Origin: Vulcanimicrobiia bacterium
GTDB taxonomy: Bacteria; Vulcanimicrobiota; Vulcanimicrobiia; Vulcanimicrobiales; Vulcanimicrobiaceae
Reading direction: 5' to 3'
Length of the DNA: 8,512 bases
NCBI GenBank assembly: GCA_025451135.1
Contig: JANWKW010000055.1
Span: 1-8,512, forward strand
Shown here piece after piece: positions 1 to 5,733 of the stretch (position 1 is the stretch's first letter; each line of letters starts with the position of its first letter). The notes beneath the pieces are model-generated. The model had not been told where the DNA came from. It ran no database searches and was given only the letters and a program-made list of their open reading frames with translations. Both the position numbers and the translations under genes were made by a program.

Positions 1-313
1 CGGTCTCGTGCAGGTAATGGATCGAGACGGCCACGTCGTAGGAGTTCTCTTTGGCCGGGATGAAGGACGTGCACCCGCGGACCAGCTTGGCCGGCAGGTA
101 GCCGACCCGCTTGATCTGGGCTTCGCGGTGCTCGATCACGTCGACGTTGGCACCGACCGCGATGGCCCGCTTGACCCAATGCGCCTCGGGACCGTAGCCC
201 GCGAACAGGATGCTGCTTCCACGTTCGATGCAGAGCGCTTCCCAGGTCAGCGTCTCGAGATGCTGCGACTCGCGGCCGAACTCGTCGGCCGTGTAGGACA
301 TCGAGGCGGTCAT
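1..313 (-). CDS. SAM-dependent methyltransferase-like protein, N-terminal part (3' end outside window)
   Basis: The 104 visible codons read MTASMSYTADEFGRES at the start and run off the left edge. Residues 34-50 (SILFAGYGPEAHWVKRA) look like the beta1/glycine loop of a class I SAM-dependent methyltransferase, with only part of the usual GxGxG. VDVIEHREAQ at 57-66 fits the acidic end of beta2, and SYDVAVSIHYLHET at 91-104 fits the post-II/IV strand. The ATG overlaps the stop of the upstream EPSPS-like gene (ATGA at 310-313), so the two are probably translated from one mRNA and act in the same process. Substrate unknown. A Rossmann-fold oxidoreductase is a less likely alternative because the glycine loop is followed by an acidic beta2 end and a methyltransferase-like beta4. 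The assignment rests on fold-level motifs only. Confidence 0.6.
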   Translation of the reverse strand, partial: MTASMSYTADEFGRESQHLETLTWEALCIERGSSILFAGYGPEAHWVKRAIAVGANVDVIEHREAQIKRVGYLPAKLVRGCTSFIPAKENSYDVAVSIHYLHET

Positions 314-1344
314 GCGGTCGTCTCGCTCACCCTTGAAGTATCGGCATCGCGGCCCGGAAAGGCAATCCCGTTGGGCAGCCGTTCGAACGGCACGCCCGGA
401 TCGGACAGGCCGCGGCCGAGGATCCGGGTCTCGCCGGCCGCGCCGGCCGCCAGCCGGGCGAGCAGGGCGAACTCGGGGCGCGAACGGGCGAGCAGGTCGC
501 CCGCGATCGTGATCCCGCGCAAGGGGGAGTAGGCGGCGACGAGATCGGCGACCGGCAGCCCGCACACCTCGCGCTGGTTCGCTCGCGCGACCGGTGCGCC
601 CATCGCGGCCAGGACGTCGAGCAGCCCGGCGCGATAGGGGTTGACGTTGACGGCGTCGAGTCGCGCGCTCGCGCCCGGTGCGAGCACGGTATCGACGATG
701 CGCTGCGCCGCTTCGCCGAAGTCGCCGGGAATGGCGATCGCCGTCGCGCCCGTGGCGTCCAGGTACGCGAACAGCCGCTCGGTCACGTCGTCGAACGCCT
801 TGTCGCCTCCGACGGCGATCGGAATGCCGGCTCCGCGTGCCGCCAGGAGCAGCGCCGAGCGGGTCGCGGATGACGGCGCGACCAGCAAGAACGATCGCGT
901 CTGCGGCGCCGCGGTTCCGCGGATCGCGACCGGCAGCGTGCCGTTGGTGGTCTCGACCAGCGCTCCGAACGCGCGCAGCTGCGCCGCCGTCGGTTCGAGC
1001 GACGGTGCGCCGTCGCCGACCAGGGCCGCCTCGATCTCGCGGCCCGCGATCAGACCCATCAGCAGCTCCGCGACTTCCGTCGAGCCGCCGCAGTCGATCG
1101 GCAGGGCGGCGGAATGGAAGGCTCTCGGCGCGCCGATGGCGCGAAGCCCGCGGGCCAGGGCTTGCGCGTCGGGCCCGGCACTCGGGTTCTCGAGTGCGAG
1201 CGATGCCGGATACAGCGAGGCTACGGCTAGCGCACGCAGCGTGATCGACTCGTCGCCGGGAAGTGGGACGGAAGGGGGCATGCACGCTGGCTTCGCGCTG
1301 CAGGCGGGTGCGCCATGCAATCGAATCGATTCGAACGTCGTCAT
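310..1344 (-). CDS. Degenerate EPSP synthase-like (AroA-fold) protein, probable non-canonical function
   Basis: The 344-residue protein aligns by eye along the EPSP synthase (3-phosphoshikimate 1-carboxyvinyltransferase) fold. Landmarks are LPGDESITLRALAVASL (28-44) for the PG-K-S-x-S-x-R region, DCGGSTEVAELLMGLIAG (84-101), SSATRSALLLAARGA (158-172), IPGDFGEAAQRIVDTVLAPG (205-224), VNVNPYRAGLLDVLAAMGAP (232-251) and SPLRGITIAGDLL (273-285). AroA is normally about 430 residues. This one loses the KESDR segment and everything after it, ending soon after LPNGIAFPG. Active-site positions are changed: the Lys of GSKS is E32, the NAGT..R loop is gone, and the Gln of SSQ is Ala. Arg37 remains. It is therefore unlikely to make EPSP. 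The frame is open and coupled by ATGA to the methyltransferase, which argues for a functional protein. The first ATG (1344) lacks a ribosome binding site; M22 at 1281 is an alternative start just before the conserved PGDES. Confidence 0.75.
   Translation of the reverse strand: MTTFESIRLHGAPACSAKPACMPPSVPLPGDESITLRALAVASLYPASLALENPSAGPDAQALARGLRAIGAPRAFHSAALPIDCGGSTEVAELLMGLIAGREIEAALVGDGAPSLEPTAAQLRAFGALVETTNGTLPVAIRGTAAPQTRSFLLVAPSSATRSALLLAARGAGIPIAVGGDKAFDDVTERLFAYLDATGATAIAIPGDFGEAAQRIVDTVLAPGASARLDAVNVNPYRAGLLDVLAAMGAPVARANQREVCGLPVADLVAAYSPLRGITIAGDLLARSRPEFALLARLAAGAAGETRILGRGLSDPGVPFERLPNGIAFPGRDADTSRVSETTA
1321..1334. repeat. 14-bp perfect palindrome between the divergent genes (possible operator)
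   Basis: TCGAATCGATTCGA is an exact inverted repeat centred between 1327 and 1328. It lies 25 bp upstream of the start of the secreted-protein gene. If the EPSPS-like gene starts at 1281 rather than 1344, it is inside the divergent intergenic region, where an operator would be expected. Roughly half a 14-bp palindrome is expected by chance in a window this size, so only the position makes it suggestive. Confidence 0.25.
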
Positions 1345-1351
1345 GAGGAGG
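1345..1351 (+). promoter_or_regulatory. Strong Shine-Dalgarno site for the gene at 1359
   Basis: GAGGAGG is followed by a 7-nt spacer and ATG at 1359, which fixes that start. It is the best ribosome binding site in the window. It directly abuts the ATG (1344-1342) of the divergent EPSPS-like gene, whose own upstream strand reads as pyrimidine-rich anti-Shine-Dalgarno. Confidence 0.8.
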
Positions 1352-1358
1352 CCGGAAC

Positions 1359-1829
1359 ATGTGCCGCTCGCTCGTCGCCCTCGCCGTTGCGCTCTGCTGC
1401 ATCGGTGCTAATACCAAGCCGATGTCCAACATGGTAGCGCTGGTCGGATCGTGGTCGTGTACGACCACTTCGTCGTTCGGCAGCGGGCATAGCACGATCG
1501 TCTACCGGCGGCTGCCGGGAACCGACGCGCTCGGGTTCTCGGAGAGCTCGCCGCAGTACGCCGGCTCCGGCTACCTCGGCTACGACGAGAACGTGGGACG
1601 CTTTTTCAGCGTCACCGCCGACGCGGACGACGGCTCGTCGCACGCGCTCGGCACGCTGCTCCCGAGCGGCATGCTCTCGTTGACCGGCAGCGCATCGTAC
1701 GGCGGTCGGGCCTCACCGTTCCGCGAGACGCTGGGACTCACCGATCCGAAGCATCTGCACGATCGCTCGGAGATGATGAAGAACGCGAAGTGGACGCTGC
1801 TCGACGACGCGGTCTGCGTGCGGAGCTGA
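1359..1829 (+). CDS. Small secreted protein of unknown function (possible lipocalin-like beta-barrel)
   Basis: The product has 156 residues. The N-terminus MCRSLVALAVALCCIGAN is a typical export signal, with one Arg and a hydrophobic core at 5-16. The two Cys at 13-14 do not form a good lipobox because Leu precedes them, so plain secretion with cleavage near IGA-N is more likely than lipidation. The mature part begins ALVGSWSCTT, is rich in Gly, Ser and aromatic strand-like segments, and ends WTLLDDAVCVRS. It contains only two cysteines, C34 near the start and C153 near the end, well placed to form a disulfide closing a barrel. The LVGSWxC opening recalls lipocalin-like or DUF1579-type proteins, but this is a resemblance, not an assignment. 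It has a strong ribosome binding site, a divergent neighbour 14 nt away, and a stop 1 nt from the convergent tRNA. Confidence 0.75.
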   Translation: MCRSLVALAVALCCIGANTKPMSNMVALVGSWSCTTTSSFGSGHSTIVYRRLPGTDALGFSESSPQYAGSGYLGYDENVGRFFSVTADADDGSSHALGTLLPSGMLSLTGSASYGGRASPFRETLGLTDPKHLHDRSEMMKNAKWTLLDDAVCVRS

Positions 1830-1830
1830 T

Positions 1831-1914
1831 TGGTAGGGAAGGTGGGACTCGAACCCACATGAGTTGCCTCGACCGCTTTTGAGGCGGTTGCGTCTGCCAT
1901 TCCGCCACTTCCCC
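1831..1914 (-). tRNA. tRNA-Leu(CAA)
   Basis: An 84-nt class II tRNA with encoded CCA. The acceptor stem GGGGAAG pairs with CTTCCCT (G-U at the first pair), followed by discriminator A and CCA. The anticodon stem ACCGC/GCGGT encloses loop CTCAAAA, giving anticodon CAA (plus-strand 1879-1881), which reads leucine TTG codons. The long variable arm has stem GAG/CTC with loop GCAA, as required for Leu. The T arm is GTGGG-TTCGAGT-CCCAC. It lies 25 nt downstream of the permease-hydrolase fusion on the same strand and its 3' end is 1 nt from the stop of the convergent secreted-protein gene, so any terminator must lie inside that gene. No promoter is evident in the short gap upstream. Confidence 0.97.
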
Positions 1915-1921
1915 GTGGCCG

Positions 1922-1937
1922 GCCCGGGCGCCCGGGC
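1922..1937. repeat. 16-bp perfect GC palindrome between the fusion gene and tRNA-Leu
   Basis: GCCCGGGCGCCCGGGC is an exact inverted repeat made entirely of G and C. It starts 2 nt after the fusion gene's stop (1942-1940) and ends 7 nt before the tRNA. As RNA it could fold into a very stable short stem. No T-tract follows, so it is not a canonical intrinsic terminator. It might stabilise the mRNA 3' end, mark a processing point ahead of the tRNA, or simply reflect high GC. Confidence 0.4.
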
Positions 1938-1939
1938 GA

Positions 1940-4900
1940 CTAACGCGGGTTCGCTGGTCCGGGCGGCGGTCCTTGCAGGAGCGTGAACCGGATCGTGGCC
2001 GTCGTATTGGCGGGATAGCTGACGCGCAGGAGCCGGTAGCCGGGCTTGTGCTCGATAGCGGCCGAGACGCCGGGATCCTGGTCGAAGAGGACCTGTAACA
2101 AGTTGGCGTTTTCGGTGATCGCCGAGATCGAGACGGCCGGCGCCGACGCGCGCATCGTCACCACCAGCGTACGCGAATCCGGCGCCAGCGAGTAGGTCTT
2201 CTCGAAGTGGACCGGCACCGGTCCCAGATCCGGCGCGTCGTAGGTGCAGCGGACGACCGTTGCCGATCGGGCGTCGTGGGTTTCGATGCAATCGTACGGA
2301 CGATTGAACGTCCCCGTCGCGATGGGATGCGTGTACTTCGCGATGTAGTCGCGAGCCGACGGAGGCAGCGGCGACTGGATGTCGTCGCGGAGCGCGCCGA
2401 TCGTGGTGAAGGCGTTCTCGCCGCCCCGGTCGATGGAGTTCGGTTCGGGTCCGAAGTAGATCGCGCGGGCCCCCGCGTCGGCCGCGACGACGGCCTTCGC
2501 CGAACCGTTGCCGAGGACGAACGTCGGCAGCCCATCGCAGAGCGCATTCCCGCCGCCGTTCTTCGCCTGCGTTGCCTGTTCGCAGTCGAGCGTCGCTCCC
2601 GGCGCCAGCGCGAGCTCGCCGACGATATGCTTGCGGTTGCCGACGGTACCGACGCGCTCGGCCCTCGGTACCGCACCGACGAAGATATCGGCGGCCGACC
2701 GCGGCAGGACATAGAAGCGAGGCGTGACGAGCGAGTGCGTGCCGAGATGGAGCGTCACGCTCGGGACGGACCGGACGTCCGACCCGGAATTGATGACGTC
2801 GAGCATGCCGGAGCGCCCGTCCGCGGAGACGAGGAGCGCCCCGTCGACGATTCCGCCGTTCGCGGGTCGGATGTGGACGCGAGCTTCGTCGGGGCTCGCC
2901 ACGATGCGACCGCCCCCGGAGCGGTACGCGGCGAGATTGCGTTCAACGGCATCGACGTAGCGATACGGCAGCCCGAGCGGGGGAACGATGAGCGCGCCGG
3001 TTCGCCGCAAGGTCGCCGGATCGGCGTAGCGCAGATCGACCATCGAGCAGGTCAGCGCAAGCGCCCGACAGCGCTGTTGGATCGCGATGGTCTGGGCCGC
3101 GATCGCATAGATGCGCGCGTTCGTCATCCAGGTCGTATCGTACGCGCTCGGCATCCAGGCGATCGCCGCGTCGACCTTCGGATGCAGGGTCCCGATGTAC
3201 GATCGATAGTTTCGGAAGAACCCATAGGCCGTCTCGGTCGGGGCGTAGCGCGCGCTCCGCTCCCGGCCGACATCGAGTGCGGCGTCCCAGCGGTAGAGCC
3301 AGTTCGACCACGGCGCCTCCCAGCCGGCGGGGTTCAACGTGTCCTGGGGTGGGAAATCGACGATGCCCTTCGCGCCGAGCTGCAGCATCTCGTGAAGCGC
3401 GAGGGTCGTGTTGCCCGGATCGGCCGGCCGGGGTGCGACTTCGTCGGCGCCCTGGAGCCAGCCGGCTTGGAACTCGCTGATCATCACGGGCCGGTGCGGC
3501 TGCGTCTGCAGCAGCCCGGTCGAGAACGCGAGCTGTGCGAGGTCGTGATCGCCGATGCTGTACGCGTCGCTCTGATACCAGTTCCCCCACGCCCAGACCG
3601 GCGCGGACGCCGTCACCTTCATCTGGTAGGTGTTGATGAAGAGGGGAACCCGCGATCCGACGACCGCGCGGACCGTCGCGGCGAGGCGATCCATATAGGC
3701 GTGCCAATGCGGAGCGGGCCACGTATCGTTATCGATGTAGGCGCCTTGGTCGTCGTCGAGCGCGATCGCGACGATGTCGTGCGACCAGGGCTCGACCGCT
3801 CGCAAGACGGTCCGCAACCAGCGCGATGCGTAGCGAAGGTGCGTCGCGTTGTGCAGCCACTCGGCGGCGGCTGCGTCCGCGTGCGCGTTCTGCAACGTGG
3901 CGGTCGCGGGGTAGCGACCCTCCAGGACATCGTGGGCCGGCATGTCGTAGTCGGGCCGCATCAGGAGCCATGCCGGATAGCCGCCGTTCCGCCATTCGTT
4001 CCGGATGACGGGACCCGGCCGCAAGATCACGTGCATGTGCCGGTCGCGCGCGGCCTCGAGCAGAGAGCGCAGATCGCGCGACGGGTTCGTCCGTCCGGTG
4101 AAATCGAAGTCGCCGTCGGAGAGTTCGTGCCAGTTCCATGGGACGTAGATATCGACCGTATCGATGCCCATCGCCCGATAGTCCGCCATCGCCTCGCCCC
4201 AGTCGGTCCGCGGCATGCGTTCGTAGAAGAAGGCCGCGCCGCTCACGAACGTGGGCTTGCCGTCGATCGAGAAGGCCGGGTAACCGTCGAGCTGCACGAT
4301 CTTGCTGGTGTTCCAGGTCTTCCACGAGTCGGCGGCCGACGCGTGGGCGGGCACGAGCAGAGCGAGGAATGCGGCGCCGACGAACGGCCACCAGCGCTTG
4401 CCCTTCGCGGTCACGAGGAAGGCGAGCGCGCCGATCGCCAACCAAGCGATGCCGAGCAGGATCGCGGTCGGACCGGTGTAGGCGAACGCCAGCAGCCAGC
4501 CCGCGAGCGCGACCAGCGCGGGCAGCGGATAGAGCGGCATCCGGAAGGGCGCGCGTTCCTTGCGCGCCCGCAGCAGCGCGAGAGCCACGATCTGCAGCAC
4601 CGCCTGCACGAGGACGATGCCGGCCGTCAGGAACGCGATCACCTGGACCAGCGTGAACGCGCAGGCCAGGATCGAGAGGCCGCCGATCACCAGCAGCGCG
4701 ACGTAGGGGAAGTCCTCGGTCGGATGCAGGCGCGCGAAGATCGCCGGGAACTCACCGTCGCGCGCGGCCGCGAACGGGATCCGCGAGAATCCGAGCAGGT
4801 TGCCGTAGACCGATGCGAATGCGGTCGCGAGCACCAAAAGCGTCACGACGATCGCCGGCCAATGCCCCCAAGCGGTCGCGACCAGCGTGGACGCGACGAA

Positions 4901-5719
4901 CTGGGCCTCCGGCGGTGGTTGCGCACCGTTGACGCCGACGAGCGTCTGCCAAGGCACCACGCCGAGCACGCCGATCTGCAGACAGAGATAGAGGACGGTC
5001 ACGATGCCGATCGAGAGCACGATCGCGAGCGGAATGGTGCGATTGGGTTCGCGTACCTCGTCGCCGAGCAGCGCGGCATCGGCGTATCCGACGTAATCGT
5101 AGAGCGTGACGAAAAGCGCGCCGCCGAAGCCGGCCAGGAACCCCCAGTCGAAGCGTACCGGGCCGGCGAGCGCGAAGGCCTGATGGAGGTCGACGTGCGG
5201 TGCGGCGGCGACGATGACCAGCACCAGCGTCGCGACCGCGCAGATCGCGAACGCGACGCCGAGCTGCGCGACGCGGCCGGTGCGCCGATAGAGCAAGGCG
5301 ATCGTGAGCAATCCGACGCCGGCCTCGATGCCGTGCGTCAACCACCACGACGCGGCGATCTGCGGGAACAGGTAGCCGGCGTACTGGGTGAACCCGATGT
5401 AGCCGCTCGCGAGCAGGCACGGCGCGTACAAGAGGAACTGCCAGTTGAACAGGAAGGCGAAGAAACGGCCCCATTTCTGCGGCCCGAAGATCTCGCGGAG
5501 GAAGACGTAGGTCCCGCCCGAGCCGGGATACTTCGACCCGAGTTCGGCCCAGACCAGCCCGTCGCACAGCGCGACCAGCGCGCCGGCGACCCAGCCGATC
5601 AGCGCGAGCGGCCCGTTCATCGCCGAGAGGACCAGCGGAATGGTGACGAGCGGTCCGATACCGACCATCGTGATCACGTTGACGGCGACGGCGCCGCGCA
5701 GGCCGATAGCTCGCTGCAT
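1940..5719 (-). CDS. APC amino acid permease fused to an exported GH35-like glycoside hydrolase
   Basis: One open frame of 1259 codons holds two complete proteins. Residues 1-440 are an APC-superfamily permease with about 12 hydrophobic helices, the TM1 signature MVGIGPLVTIP (18-28), AELGSKYPGSGGTYVFLRE (58-76) and the TM6 region YDYVGYADAALLGDEVREPN (207-226). Residues 436-463 resemble a signal peptide: AKGKR, hydrophobic WWPFVGAAFLALLV, then AHASA-AD. Residues 478-820 are a GH35-like clan GH-A barrel, with FSIDGKPTFVSGAAFFYERM (483-502), DTVDIYVPWNWHE (520-532), VILRPGPVIRNEW (564-576) and ISEFQAGW (747-754), whose E749 matches the nucleophile. At the acid/base position LDDDQGAY (654-661) has Asp where ENEYG is usual. 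Residues 830-940 look alpha/beta, GATase-like, and 945-1259 are beta-rich. The six cysteines after the junction form close pairs (884/891, 1046/1061, 1144/1158), suggesting disulfides outside the cytoplasm. The start is the only one available, since an in-frame TGA lies 15 nt upstream; no ribosome binding site is visible. Substrates unknown. Confidence 0.88.
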   Translation of the reverse strand: MQRAIGLRGAVAVNVITMVGIGPLVTIPLVLSAMNGPLALIGWVAGALVALCDGLVWAELGSKYPGSGGTYVFLREIFGPQKWGRFFAFLFNWQFLLYAPCLLASGYIGFTQYAGYLFPQIAASWWLTHGIEAGVGLLTIALLYRRTGRVAQLGVAFAICAVATLVLVIVAAAPHVDLHQAFALAGPVRFDWGFLAGFGGALFVTLYDYVGYADAALLGDEVREPNRTIPLAIVLSIGIVTVLYLCLQIGVLGVVPWQTLVGVNGAQPPPEAQFVASTLVATAWGHWPAIVVTLLVLATAFASVYGNLLGFSRIPFAAARDGEFPAIFARLHPTEDFPYVALLVIGGLSILACAFTLVQVIAFLTAGIVLVQAVLQIVALALLRARKERAPFRMPLYPLPALVALAGWLLAFAYTGPTAILLGIAWLAIGALAFLVTAKGKRWWPFVGAAFLALLVPAHASAADSWKTWNTSKIVQLDGYPAFSIDGKPTFVSGAAFFYERMPRTDWGEAMADYRAMGIDTVDIYVPWNWHELSDGDFDFTGRTNPSRDLRSLLEAARDRHMHVILRPGPVIRNEWRNGGYPAWLLMRPDYDMPAHDVLEGRYPATATLQNAHADAAAAEWLHNATHLRYASRWLRTVLRAVEPWSHDIVAIALDDDQGAYIDNDTWPAPHWHAYMDRLAATVRAVVGSRVPLFINTYQMKVTASAPVWAWGNWYQSDAYSIGDHDLAQLAFSTGLLQTQPHRPVMISEFQAGWLQGADEVAPRPADPGNTTLALHEMLQLGAKGIVDFPPQDTLNPAGWEAPWSNWLYRWDAALDVGRERSARYAPTETAYGFFRNYRSYIGTLHPKVDAAIAWMPSAYDTTWMTNARIYAIAAQTIAIQQRCRALALTCSMVDLRYADPATLRRTGALIVPPLGLPYRYVDAVERNLAAYRSGGGRIVASPDEARVHIRPANGGIVDGALLVSADGRSGMLDVINSGSDVRSVPSVTLHLGTHSLVTPRFYVLPRSAADIFVGAVPRAERVGTVGNRKHIVGELALAPGATLDCEQATQAKNGGGNALCDGLPTFVLGNGSAKAVVAADAGARAIYFGPEPNSIDRGGENAFTTIGALRDDIQSPLPPSARDYIAKYTHPIATGTFNRPYDCIETHDARSATVVRCTYDAPDLGPVPVHFEKTYSLAPDSRTLVVTMRASAPAVSISAITENANLLQVLFDQDPGVSAAIEHKPGYRLLRVSYPANTTATIRFTLLQGPPPGPANPR
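4331..4414 (-). other. Signal-peptide-like junction inside the permease-hydrolase fusion (residues 436-463)
   Basis: The segment VTAKGKRWWPFVGAAFLALLVP is followed by AHASA-AD. It has a basic n-region, a hydrophobic core and an A-x-A motif (A460, A462) in signal peptidase I layout. It directly follows permease helix 12 (about 421-437), whose basic cytoplasmic tail doubles as the n-region. V436 is a GTG at 4414-4412 and could in principle start a separate hydrolase, but the 15 nt before it are pyrimidine-rich with no Shine-Dalgarno site. The segment therefore acts as a thirteenth helix, a cleavable internal signal, or both. Confidence 0.6.
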
Positions 5720-5733
5720 GGAAGCGCACGTTC
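5720..5733. promoter_or_regulatory. 14-nt divergent gap with weak ribosome binding site for the esterase
   Basis: The two divergent ATG codons (5719 on minus, 5734 on plus) leave 14 nt. GGAAG at 5720-5724 sits 9 nt before the plus-strand ATG and is a plausible ribosome binding site. The minus strand has none. Promoters for both genes would have to lie inside each other's 5' coding regions. No -10/-35 pair is recognised. Confidence 0.5.

Noticed and set aside
8..532. Plus-strand open frame over the methyltransferase and the 3' end of the EPSPS-like gene
   Set aside because: Its translation has no recognisable domain, and the minus strand carries two coupled genes with family motifs here.
310..1344. 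Calling this gene aroA and placing it in the shikimate pathway
   Set aside because: Key catalytic residues and the C-terminal part are missing, so an EPSP synthase activity is not supported.
1922..1937. GC palindrome as an intrinsic terminator
   Set aside because: There is no following T-tract on either strand and a tRNA begins 7 nt later on the same strand. Listed only as a palindrome.
4412..4414. GTG at residue 436 of the fusion as a separate start for the hydrolase
   Set aside because: No Shine-Dalgarno site precedes it (the upstream 15 nt are pyrimidine-rich), and the permease frame reads straight through. It is kept only as a formal alternative.
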